This document shows, in pieces, positions 1-5,604 of a stretch of 12,764 bases of DNA. The DNA is taken from NCBI GenBank assembly GCA_900545325.1, contig UQZE01000053.1, positions 1-12,764 on the forward strand. The letters run 5' to 3'. The stretch is from an uncultured Eubacteriales bacterium (GTDB lineage: Bacteria; Bacillota; Clostridia; Christensenellales; Borkfalkiaceae). Positions within the stretch are counted from its first letter, which is position 1, and every line of letters begins with the position of its first letter. Under the pieces are notes generated by a model. The model was not told the origin of the DNA. It saw only the letters and a program-made list of their open reading frames with translations, and made no database searches. The position numbers and the translations under genes were made by a program.

Positions 1-215
1 TTCCGATCTCGTTCCGCAGGAAGGGCGGCGCGGACAAGGCCGACCGCGTGGAACTTTCGGGGCTGGACTTCCATAAGAAGGTATACGAAGGATACCTCGC
101 CGTGGCGGCGGAATATCCCGAACGCGTGGTCAGGATAGACTGCCGCGGCGAAAAACATCAGACGAGAGAAAAAATCCTCGCAGTCTTAAAAGAGAGGCTT
201 TTCGATGGAAAATAA
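1..215 (+). CDS. tmk: Thymidylate kinase, C-terminal 70 residues (5' end outside window)
   Basis: This is the tail of thymidylate kinase, which phosphorylates dTMP to dTDP in the cytoplasm for DNA synthesis. The reading frame is open from base 3 and ends at the TAA at 213-215. It shows the end of the arginine-rich lid (SFRRKGGADKADRVE) followed by LDFHKKVYEGYLAVAAEYPE and then a VVRIDCRG strand. That pattern (DRxE, FHxxVxxGY, a conserved I-D after the proline) is typical of the last third of Tmk. The stop overlaps the next gene, holB, by 11 bases, so the two are probably translationally coupled. The tmk-holB-yaaT order is conserved in Bacillus and Clostridia, which supports the call. The N-terminal P-loop lies outside the window and cannot be checked. 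Confidence 0.9.
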   Translation, partial: PISFRRKGGADKADRVELSGLDFHKKVYEGYLAVAAEYPERVVRIDCRGEKHQTREKILAVLKERLFDGK

Positions 216-1173
216 CGCGCTGATCAGGCGGACGAACGCTTATAAAGTGGTGGAAAACGACAAAAAGAACGGCCTTTTCCACGCCTATCTTCTTTTGAGC
301 AAGGACGAAAAGTACCTCAAAGAGGACATGAAGGCTTTCGCAAAACTGATCATGTGCCAAAACGGCGGCTGCGGAGAATGCCGCGTCTGCCGCCTGATCG
401 ACAGGGAAAATCACGCCGACGTGAAATTTTTACCCGAAAACGGGGATAAAATATTGACGGAGGATATAAACGCCCTCATCGAGGAAAGTTACGTAAAGCC
501 CCTCGAAGAGGATAAAAAGCTGTTTCTGATCGTCGGCGCGGAAAAGATGCCCGCCGTCGCGCAGAACAAACTTTTGAAAACGCTGGAGGAGCCGCCGAAA
601 AACGTAATCATCTTGATCGGCGCAACCAACGAATACGCCCTTCTGCCCACGGTGCGTTCCCGCGTCAAGACGCTCGCCGTGCCGCTCTATACCGACGAGG
701 AACTGATCGGCGCGCTGAAAGAAAAGTGTCCCGACGAAAATAAGCTCCGCCTCGCGGTATCCTGCGGGGACGGCACGCTCGGCAGGGCGGAGGATCTTTA
801 CGGCGATACGAAGCTCGAGAACCTGTTCGATTTTGTCGCCGACGTTATCGTGAACATGAATTCCAGCAGGGACGTGCTGGAATATTCGGGAAAACTCGCG
901 AAGATGCGAGACCATCTCGCCGACGTTTTCAATATAGCCTCCCTGTATTTCAGGGACATGCTGGCCGAGGCGCAGGGCGCAAGGGCGGATAACGCCGTGG
1001 CGCTCGCAAAGGTGCGCGGGGCGGTCGGGTTTAATACGGGCGCGCTCGTCTACGCGCTCGATAAAACAGCCGAAGCGGTTAAACGCGCGGCTTACAACGC
1101 GAACGAAACCATGCTTATCGAGTGGTGGCTGTTCGCAATTCTGGAGGGAAAGCATATATGGCAAAGATCGTAG
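205..1173 (+). CDS. holB: DNA polymerase III delta-prime subunit (clamp loader)
   Basis: This is the delta-prime subunit of the DNA polymerase III clamp loader, the non-ATPase arm that helps open and load the beta clamp. The 322-residue protein has an AAA+-like start. The Walker A lysine loop is absent (LLSKDEKYLK near residues 30-39), as expected for delta-prime. Four zinc-type cysteines follow at 51, 56, 59 and 62. The conserved block NKLLKTLEEPP lies at 121-131, and the sensor-like motif is RSRV at 151-154. In many clamp-loader subunits that motif reads SRC, so the Val is a small deviation. The ATG is preceded by AGAGAGG at 191-197 with 7-base spacing and overlaps tmk by 11 bases. The gene also overlaps ricT by 16 bases. 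Synteny with tmk and yaaT makes the identity firm despite modest conservation in the C-terminal half. Confidence 0.9.
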   Translation: MENNALIRRTNAYKVVENDKKNGLFHAYLLLSKDEKYLKEDMKAFAKLIMCQNGGCGECRVCRLIDRENHADVKFLPENGDKILTEDINALIEESYVKPLEEDKKLFLIVGAEKMPAVAQNKLLKTLEEPPKNVIILIGATNEYALLPTVRSRVKTLAVPLYTDEELIGALKEKCPDENKLRLAVSCGDGTLGRAEDLYGDTKLENLFDFVADVIVNMNSSRDVLEYSGKLAKMRDHLADVFNIASLYFRDMLAEAQGARADNAVALAKVRGAVGFNTGALVYALDKTAEAVKRAAYNANETMLIEWWLFAILEGKHIWQRS

Positions 1174-2030
1174 GCGTGAAGTTCAAAAACACGTCTAAAG
1201 TATACTATTTCGCGCCGACCGAGGAGGAATACGCGGAAAATTCGGGCGTGGTGGTGGAAACCGCCAAGGGGCTGGAATACGGCGTGGTGGCGTTCGGCGT
1301 GAAAGAGGTGGACGACAAGGACTGCGTGCTGCCGCTGAAACCGATCATCCGCAAGGCGAACAAGCGCGACATGGAAAACATGAAACGCAACGAAGCCAGG
1401 GTGCCCGAGGCGCTGAAAATCGCCGAGGAAAAGGTGCGCGAGCGCAAGCTGAAAATGAAACTCGTCGGCTGCGAATATTCTTTCGACGGCAAAAAGGTAG
1501 TGTTCTATTTCACTGCGGACGGCAGGGTGGATTTCAGGGAACTCGTCAAGGACCTCGCCTCGGTGTTCCGCATCCGGATAGAACTGCGGCAGGTCGGAAT
1601 CCGCGACGAAACCAAACTTATCGGCGGGCTGGCGCCCTGCGGCAGGCCGTGCTGCTGCGGCAGCTGTATGCCCGATTTCCGTAAAGTCAGCATAAAAATG
1701 GCCAAAACGCAGGGGCTTTCGCTCAACCCGTCCAAGATAAGCGGGCTGTGCGGCAGGCTGATGTGCTGTTTGGAATACGAAAGCGAATATTACGGCGACG
1801 CATACAAAAAAATGCCCAAGCTGGGCGGTAAAGTCACTACGCCCGAGGGCGAGGGCGTAGTCGTTTCCAACAATATGCTCAAACTGATTTCCAAGGTCAA
1901 GATCGTTAAAAACGACGGCAGCGAGGTCTATAAGGATTTCCCCGTCGGCGAACTGAAATTCAAGCGCCAGGGCGGCGCGGCGGAGCCGGACGAAAAGGAG
2001 ATAGGCGAGCTGAAAGAAATTTTGGATTAG
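1158..2030 (+). CDS. ricT: RicT/YaaT, PSP1-domain iron-sulfur protein of the Y-complex
   Basis: RicT (YaaT in Bacillus) works with RicA and RicF as a Y-complex that guides RNase Y processing of polycistronic mRNAs and affects sporulation and competence phosphorelays. The 290-residue protein carries the PSP1 core, with GGLAPCGRPCCCGSCMPDF at about residues 156-174 and SGLCGRLMCCLEYE at 195-208. Cysteines 161, 165-167, 170, 198, 203 and 204 are the likely ligands of the [4Fe-4S] clusters reported for the Bacillus complex. I chose ATG 1158 because GGAGGG at 1143-1148 sits 9 bases upstream and the family begins with a short M-(A)-x-V-V-G-V-x-F strand. A GTG at 1122 would add 12 unconserved residues. 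The gene overlaps holB by 16 bases and is surely cotranscribed with tmk-holB. Confidence 0.92.
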   Translation: MAKIVGVKFKNTSKVYYFAPTEEEYAENSGVVVETAKGLEYGVVAFGVKEVDDKDCVLPLKPIIRKANKRDMENMKRNEARVPEALKIAEEKVRERKLKMKLVGCEYSFDGKKVVFYFTADGRVDFRELVKDLASVFRIRIELRQVGIRDETKLIGGLAPCGRPCCCGSCMPDFRKVSIKMAKTQGLSLNPSKISGLCGRLMCCLEYESEYYGDAYKKMPKLGGKVTTPEGEGVVVSNNMLKLISKVKIVKNDGSEVYKDFPVGELKFKRQGGAAEPDEKEIGELKEILD

Positions 2031-2043
2031 CGCAAATTAACTA

Positions 2044-2072
2044 TTTACAAAACGCAGAAAGTGTGCTAAACT
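2044..2072 (+). promoter_or_regulatory. SigA-type promoter of the ferredoxin gene
   Basis: TTTACA at 2044-2049 and TAAACT at 2067-2072 are separated by exactly 17 bases. A TGC lies directly before the -10, giving an extended -10. The predicted start is near 2079, leaving a leader of about 34 bases that contains GGAGGT at 2100-2105, 7 bases before the ATG. This suggests the ferredoxin is transcribed independently of the upstream ricT operon. It is prediction only. Confidence 0.65.
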
Positions 2073-2112
2073 ATAGTCAATACAAATTTATTTTATATCG
2101 GAGGTAACAATC

Positions 2113-2283
2113 ATGGCTTATAAAATCAGCGACGAATGCATTTCCTGCGGCGCTTGCGAAGCGACCTGCCCCGTCGGCGCGATCAGCGCGGGCGACGCTC
2201 ACTACCAGATCGACGCGGACACCTGCATTTCCTGCGGTTCCTGCGCGGAAGGCTGCCCTGTCAGCGCGATCAGCGAAGAATAA
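2113..2283 (+). CDS. Small 2[4Fe-4S] clostridial-type ferredoxin
   Basis: This is a cytoplasmic low-potential electron carrier of 56 residues, the classic size of clostridial ferredoxin. Two complete cluster motifs are visible: C9-x2-C12-x2-C15-x3-C19-P and C38-x2-C41-x2-C44-x3-C48-P. The protein is a clear internal duplication, with CISCGxC and CPVxAIS repeated in each half. The ATG at 2113 has a strong GGAGGT site. The gene is monocistronic, with its own promoter (2044-2072) and a strong intrinsic terminator (2295-2327). Its place between ricT and trmN6 is unusual, because Bacillus has yabA there. Its redox partner cannot be told from the sequence. In anaerobes it would typically serve pyruvate:ferredoxin oxidoreductase or hydrogenase. 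The gene is too short to be found reliably by ORF length alone. Confidence 0.95.
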   Translation: MAYKISDECISCGACEATCPVGAISAGDAHYQIDADTCISCGSCAEGCPVSAISEE

Positions 2284-2294
2284 GAAGGAAGGGA

Positions 2295-2327
2295 AAAGCG
2301 CGGCTTTTATGCCGCGCTTTGTTTTTT
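2295..2327 (+). terminator. Rho-independent terminator after the ferredoxin gene
   Basis: A perfect 10-bp stem (AAAGCGCGGC at 2295-2304 against GCCGCGCTTT at 2311-2320) with a six-base TTTTAT loop is followed by GTTTTTT at 2321-2327. The stem is very GC-rich and starts 12 bases after the ferredoxin stop. This should be an efficient terminator, which means trmN6 needs a promoter between 2328 and 2378. Confidence 0.9.
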
Positions 2328-2340
2328 AAAGCGCCCCCGA

Positions 2341-2369
2341 TTGCAAAATAAACGCGGCTGTGGTATAAT
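2341..2369 (+). promoter_or_regulatory. Strong extended -10 promoter of trmN6
   Basis: TTGCAA at 2341-2346 and a perfect TATAAT at 2364-2369 have a 17-base spacer, and TGG immediately precedes the -10. The predicted transcription start is at 2376-2377, one to three bases before the ATG at 2379. The message would be almost leaderless and carry no Shine-Dalgarno sequence. The preceding terminator at 2295-2327 independently requires a promoter here. Confidence 0.75.
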
Positions 2370-2378
2370 ACAATGCAT

Positions 2379-3035
2379 ATGAAGAGATTGGACGATCTGC
2401 TCGTCGACGGAATGAAGATATATCAGGACGACGACCTTTATAAATTCACTTCCGACTCCGTGCTGTTAAGTCGGTTCGCGCGGGCAAAAAAGAACGAAAT
2501 AGCCGCCGATTTCTGCGCGGGGAGCGGTATCGTCGGGCTGCATTTCTACGCGCTCAACGCCCGCGTGGTAAAACGGCTCGATCTCTTTGAAATGCAAAAG
2601 CCGCTCTGCGCGCTGGCGGAAGAGAGCATCGCGCTCAACGGCCTTAAAAACGTGAACGCCTACAACATGCGCATACAGGAGATCGGCGGGGATTTTACGG
2701 AAAAGTATACGCTGATTTTATGCAACCCGCCCTATTTTTATAAGGAAAAAGCGGCGGGGGAGCCTTTTGAAAAGGCCGCCTGCAAATACGAACTGACCGT
2801 TACGCTGGAAGAGATCGTCGAAAAGGCGGCGAAATGCCTGCGTTTCGGCGGCAGGCTGTGCATGGTGCATGCGTCCGAGCGGCTGGCGGACTTAATGTAT
2901 CTGATGAAAAAGTATAAACTCGAACCCAAGCGTCTCGCGCCCGTCGCCGGGGCGGGAAGGGTGTATTCCGTGCTCGCGGAGGCGGTCAAGGGCGGGAAAG
3001 CGGGACTTTCCGTAGAGCTTCCGAAAGAAAATTAA
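2379..3035 (+). CDS. trmN6: tRNA1(Val) adenine-37 N6-methyltransferase (TrmN6/YabB)
   Basis: This is a SAM-dependent methyltransferase of the YfiC/YabB family, which methylates N6 of A37 in tRNA1(Val) in E. coli. The 218-residue protein opens with RLDDLLVDGMKIYQDDDLYKF, the family's substrate-side start. The SAM loop DFCAGSG follows at 44-50, and the catalytic NPPY of N6-adenine methylases is at 116-119. Its position next to rsmI matches yabB-yabC in Bacillus. Two starts are possible, ATG 2373 and ATG 2379. I prefer 2379 because the predicted transcription start (about 2377) lies downstream of 2373 and neither start has a Shine-Dalgarno site. Choosing 2373 adds only Met-His. The gene is followed after 11 bases by rsmI, so the two form a pair. 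The exact tRNA target in this organism is inferred from the family. Confidence 0.88.
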   Translation: MKRLDDLLVDGMKIYQDDDLYKFTSDSVLLSRFARAKKNEIAADFCAGSGIVGLHFYALNARVVKRLDLFEMQKPLCALAEESIALNGLKNVNAYNMRIQEIGGDFTEKYTLILCNPPYFYKEKAAGEPFEKAACKYELTVTLEEIVEKAAKCLRFGGRLCMVHASERLADLMYLMKKYKLEPKRLAPVAGAGRVYSVLAEAVKGGKAGLSVELPKEN

Positions 3036-3046
3036 AGGGGGACGTC

Positions 3047-3850
3047 ATGCTTTATATCGTGGGAACGCCGATCGGCAATCTGAAAGACATAACGCTGCGC
3101 GCGCTCGAAACGCTGAGAAACGCGGATGTCGTTGCCTGCGAGGACACCCGTCGTTCGCTGGCGCTGCTCAATGCGTACGACATAAAAAAGCCGCTCGTCA
3201 GCTATCATAAGTTCAACGAAAAGGAAAGCGGCGAAAAGTTGATAGAACGGCTGAAAAAAGGCGAGAACGTCGCGCTCGTTTCGGACGCGGGCATGCCGCT
3301 CATATCCGATCCCGGCGGCGTGCTCGTGAATATGCTTATCGAAAACGGGCTGGAATTTACCGTAGTGCCCGGGCCTGCGGCTTTCGTTTCCGCGCTGGCG
3401 CTCGGCGGTCTGGACAGTTCGCGTTTTTGTTTTCTGGGCTTTCTGCCCGAAAAAAAAGGCGAACGGGAGGCGTTTTTGCAAAAGTACAAGGATCTCGACA
3501 TGACGCTGGTCTTTTACGTCGCCCCGCACGATCTGAAGGAAACGGTTTCCGCCGTGTACGCCGCGTTCGGCGAACGGCGCGCCGTGGCCGTAAAGGAAAT
3601 AACGAAACTGCACGAGCGGCGGGAGGAATTTCTGCTTTCGCGCAACGTGCCTACGGAGCCGAAAGGGGAATACGTGCTGCTCGTTTCGGGCGCGGAGGAA
3701 AGGGAAAACGCGTTGAATTCGCTGTCCGAAAAAGAGCATATCGAGCACTATATAAAAAGCGGCATGAGCAAGATGGACGCGCTCAAAGCCGCCGCAAAGG
3801 ACAGAAAGGTTTCCAAAAGCAGTCTGTATAAATACACGCTGGACGATTGA
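3047..3850 (+). CDS. rsmI: 16S rRNA C1402 ribose 2'-O-methyltransferase (RsmI)
   Basis: RsmI methylates the ribose of C1402 in the decoding centre of 16S rRNA, using SAM. The 267-residue protein is a tetrapyrrole-methylase-fold enzyme with all family signatures. These are VGTPIGNLKDIT at residues 5-16, ACEDTR at 30-35, LVSDAGMPLISDPG at 77-90 and the VPGPAA loop at 107-112. A small C-terminal helical domain (about 228-264, SGMSKMDALKAAAKDRKVSKSSLY) is also typical. The ATG is preceded by AAAGGGGG about five bases upstream. The gene lies 11 bases after trmN6 and is presumably transcribed from the trmN6 promoter. It is the last gene of this block. A hairpin at 3936-3971 ends it and the convergent minus-strand gene. 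Confidence 0.95.
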   Translation: MLYIVGTPIGNLKDITLRALETLRNADVVACEDTRRSLALLNAYDIKKPLVSYHKFNEKESGEKLIERLKKGENVALVSDAGMPLISDPGGVLVNMLIENGLEFTVVPGPAAFVSALALGGLDSSRFCFLGFLPEKKGEREAFLQKYKDLDMTLVFYVAPHDLKETVSAVYAAFGERRAVAVKEITKLHERREEFLLSRNVPTEPKGEYVLLVSGAEERENALNSLSEKEHIEHYIKSGMSKMDALKAAAKDRKVSKSSLYKYTLDD

Positions 3851-3935
3851 AGGGACCGCCGTCGGCCGGTTTCGGACAAATCTGCCGATTTTGCTTTAAA
3901 AGCCGCGGCGGAAGCGCAAGTGCCGCAGGGATAAA

Positions 3936-3971
3936 AACGGAGCGAAGATCTTACAAGATCTTCGCTCCGTT
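3936..3971. terminator. Convergent (bidirectional) hairpin between rsmI and the YdeI-like gene
   Basis: A perfect 17-base inverted repeat (AACGGAGCGAAGATCTT at 3936-3952 and its complement at 3955-3971) has only two bases between the arms, so the real loop opens to about six. On the minus strand it is followed by TTTTAT, a fair U-tract for ending the YdeI-like gene. On the plus strand the tail is only TTAAATAT, so it would be a weaker terminator for rsmI. The 85 bases between the rsmI stop and the hairpin hold no gene that I can see. Confidence 0.75.
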
Positions 3972-3997
3972 AAATATACGGTTCTTTTTGAATTTAG

Positions 3998-4573
3998 TCA
4001 ATAGTTTATTAACCTGCCGTTATCGTTCCATTCCCCGTAAAGCTTGCCTTTTTTGGTGTTTTCGATAAATTTTTGCAGCCTGCTGTTGAATAAATCGGGT
4101 TGTTTTTTCTTGATTTGAATTGTATCTATACGTACACGCCGGTATAACGGCGGAAAACTATTGAAATTCTGCCACACCGTTTTATCGGCTTTCAACGCCG
4201 TTAAAATAACGCTGTCTATTGTAAAACCGTTTTCGGACATATCGGGCAGAACGGCGCGTCCCGCCTCTGTCATAAGCCCTAATTTTTCAAGCCGTCTGCA
4301 ACGTTCTTTATTCAGTTCCGACCACAAGCTTTTTTTCTTTCTCGGGGCTAATTTCTGAGCTGTTATTCCGTTTTCAAGCGTTTTGGTAGTGCTGTCTATC
4401 CAACCGTAACACATTGCTTCTTCAACTGCGTCTATGTACCAAAACGTGTTGTCGTTTTGCGGCCTGCCGCGCTTTACGATAACCCAGCATTCATTTTCTT
4501 TATAATGGTTTTCAGCAAGCCAAATACGCAATTCGTTTCGATTTTTTGCGGTTAAAAGATTTTTGGGTAGCAT
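3998..4573 (-). CDS. YdeI/OmpD-associated family protein (YdhG/YdeI-like)
   Basis: This 191-residue cytoplasmic protein belongs to the YdeI/OmpD-associated family, often annotated as bacteriocin-protection protein. The biochemical role is not established. Visible family features are YIDAVEEAMCYGWIDS at 46-61, the basic block PRKKKSLWSELN at 77-88, and MTEAGR at 101-106. The C-terminal third (about 130-180) is the helical YdeI tail. No signal peptide or membrane segment is seen. The ATG has GGAG five bases upstream. The gene starts 31 bases after dut on the same strand with no terminator between, so it may be cotranscribed from the dut promoter. Its GC content, about 42% by counting six sequence lines, is clearly lower than that of its neighbours, which suggests later acquisition. 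I am sure of the family but not of a function. Confidence 0.82.
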   Translation of the reverse strand: MLPKNLLTAKNRNELRIWLAENHYKENECWVIVKRGRPQNDNTFWYIDAVEEAMCYGWIDSTTKTLENGITAQKLAPRKKKSLWSELNKERCRRLEKLGLMTEAGRAVLPDMSENGFTIDSVILTALKADKTVWQNFNSFPPLYRRVRIDTIQIKKKQPDLFNSRLQKFIENTKKGKLYGEWNDNGRLINY

Positions 4574-4604
4574 ATCGACTCCGTTAAATTTCCGCCGCGT
4601 TTTT

Positions 4605-5096
4605 TTATTTCGTCGTGGAGCCGAAACCGCCGTTGCGCACCGAGGTCGCTTCGTCGTCGCGGGTGATGAAAAATTCCGTGAATATGCCCTGCGCGAACCC
4701 CTGTCCCTTCCGTACGGTAACTTCTTTGTCTTCGTAAGAACAGTTGGTCAGCTTAATCATGATGTGCCCCTGGTTATCCGAATAATAGTAATCGGCGTCG
4801 ATTACGCCCACGGTATTGTCGAGTTGCAGGCGGTATTTGAATCCAAGCCCGCTGCGCGGATAGACGGAAAGAAAGTAACCTTCGTCTATTTTCGCGCGTA
4901 CGCCCGTGGGAATTTTCACGCTCTCGCCCTTTTTCAGCGTGAAGTCCGCGGGGGCGTAAAAATCGTAGCCCGCGCTGCCCGCCGTCGCGCGGCGCGGGAG
5001 GATTATATCGTTATAATCGGCGGGAAAAGCGGCGTCTTTCGCCGCGGCGTCGAAGATTTCCTTATCTACTTTTTCAAAATTCGCAACTTTTTTCAT
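4605..5096 (-). CDS. dut: Trimeric dUTP diphosphatase (dUTPase)
   Basis: This enzyme hydrolyses dUTP to dUMP and pyrophosphate, keeping uracil out of DNA and feeding dTMP synthesis. All five motifs of trimeric dUTPases are present in the 163-residue protein: AGYDFYAP (42-49), PRSGLGFK (80-87), GVIDADYYYSDNQGHI (97-112, with the catalytic Asp100), GQGFAQGIF (131-139), and the C-terminal phosphate-closing RNGGFGST (154-161). Motif III is longer than the textbook G-x-I-D-x-x-Y-R-G-E. I recall similar insertions in other Firmicute dUTPases. The start ATG has no Shine-Dalgarno sequence, and its A falls at the predicted transcription start of a perfect TATAAT promoter, so the message looks leaderless. 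The YdeI-like gene follows after 31 bases. Confidence 0.95.
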   Translation of the reverse strand: MKKVANFEKVDKEIFDAAAKDAAFPADYNDIILPRRATAGSAGYDFYAPADFTLKKGESVKIPTGVRAKIDEGYFLSVYPRSGLGFKYRLQLDNTVGVIDADYYYSDNQGHIMIKLTNCSYEDKEVTVRKGQGFAQGIFTEFFITRDDEATSVRNGGFGSTTK

Positions 5097-5102
5097 GGTT
5101 TT

Positions 5103-5132
5103 ATTATAACATACGAACGCCCGCGCTGTAAA
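5103..5132 (-). promoter_or_regulatory. Promoter of dut, with start point at the ATG
   Basis: Read on the minus strand, TTTACA (5132-5127) and TATAAT (5108-5103) are 18 bases apart, and TGT stands before the -10 (extended -10). Counting seven bases past the -10 puts the transcription start at 5096, the A of the dut ATG. The -35 box lies in the loop of the GC-rich hairpin at 5118-5141. Confidence 0.72.
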
Positions 5133-5141
5133 GCGCGGGCG
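5118..5141 (-). terminator. GC-rich hairpin after the small membrane protein gene
   Basis: A perfect 9-bp stem (CGCCCGCGC at 5118-5126 against GCGCGGGCG at 5133-5141) with a TGTAAA loop lies 7 bases past the stop of the membrane protein gene. On the minus strand the following sequence is TTCGTATG, so there is no proper U-tract and termination may be partial. On the plus strand it is followed by a T-rich tract (GGTTTTTACTTTTT), which would stop antisense transcription. It overlaps the dut promoter. Confidence 0.6.
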
Positions 5142-5148
5142 CAGGTTT

Positions 5149-5457
5149 TTACTTTTTAATAATTCCGATCAGGTTTTCGTACGTTCCGGGGAAGAACATG
5201 AAAACCACGATGAGCGCCAAGAGCGCGAGAAAGATGATCTGGAACACTATGTTGCGCTTGGATATCGCCTCCAAGCCGACGACCGCCACCAGCAGCAGCG
5301 AACCGTACGTGCGCAGGATTTCGAGAATGTTCATGAACGTGCCCTCCGGTATGAAACTGAAGTTCGCGTTTATAATGAGCAACGCGTACACGAGCACCAT
5401 TACGACCGCAAGGATCTCACCAATAATGTCCCAAACTTTTTCCATTTTTTTAAACAT
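5149..5457 (-). CDS. Small three-helix integral membrane protein, unknown function
   Basis: I do not recognise this 102-residue protein. It has three hydrophobic segments likely to span the membrane: about 11-30 (IIGEILAVVMVLVYALLIIN), 50-66 (TYGSLLLVAVVGLEAIS) and 69-89 (NIVFQIIFLALLALIVVFMFF). The N-terminus (MFKKMEK) and C-terminus (GIIKK) are short and basic. It has no cysteine pairs, no Walker motif and no obvious catalytic residues. The ATG has GGAGG with 9-base spacing. A near-consensus promoter (TTGACA, 17 bases, TATGAT with TGC before it) drives it, so it is probably well expressed. The leader folds a 7-bp hairpin (5484-5504) that begins at about the transcription start. The gene is followed by a hairpin and then dut on the same strand. 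It may be a general envelope protein, and no link to its neighbours can be shown. Confidence 0.75.
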   Translation of the reverse strand: MFKKMEKVWDIIGEILAVVMVLVYALLIINANFSFIPEGTFMNILEILRTYGSLLLVAVVGLEAISKRNIVFQIIFLALLALIVVFMFFPGTYENLIGIIKK

Positions 5458-5508
5458 TGTTTTTTACCTCCCGTTTAAGACACAAAACGGCGACAAACCG
5501 TTTTTTCC

Positions 5509-5537
5509 ATCATAGCAGAAATAAACTTTTTTGTCAA
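5509..5537 (-). promoter_or_regulatory. Near-consensus promoter of the small membrane protein gene
   Basis: On the minus strand, TTGACA (5537-5532) and TATGAT (5514-5509) are exactly 17 bases apart, with TGC directly before the -10. The predicted start is near 5502 and the leader about 45 bases long. An inverted repeat AAAACGG/CCGTTTT (5484-5490 and 5498-5504) forms a 5'-terminal hairpin in that leader. This is the best -35 in the window. Confidence 0.8.
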
Positions 5538-5552
5538 TAACGTATATAAAAC

Positions 5553-5581
5553 TTTATTCCCCGAAAAAAGTATGTTATAAT
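5553..5581 (+). promoter_or_regulatory. Promoter of the aldo/keto reductase gene
   Basis: A perfect TATAAT lies at 5576-5581 with TGT before it (extended -10), and a weaker TTTATT at 5553-5558 has a 17-base spacer. The predicted start is near 5588, just before AAGGAGGG at 5593-5600. The promoter is back to back with the divergent membrane-protein promoter, with the two -35 boxes 15 bases apart. Confidence 0.7.
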
Positions 5582-5604
5582 ATTAAAAAGTCAAGGAGGG
5601 ATTT

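Noticed and set aside
1122..1157. GTG 1122 as the start of ricT.
   Set aside because: It has no ribosome site and would add 12 non-conserved residues lying inside holB. ATG 1158 has GGAGGG at 9 bases.
2136..2351. A 71-codon plus-strand frame overlapping the ferredoxin.
   Set aside because: Frame-shifted shadow of the ferredoxin's Cys-rich repeats. It reads through the terminator into the trmN6 promoter.
3851..3935. Short GC-rich inverted repeats (for example GCTTTAAAAGC) after rsmI, considered as a separate plus-strand terminator or small RNA.
   Set aside because: Stems are short with no T-tract and no promoter is visible.
4563..5159. A 198-codon plus-strand frame over the dUTPase gene.
   Set aside because: The minus strand carries all five dUTPase motifs. 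The plus-strand product is an Arg-rich shadow.
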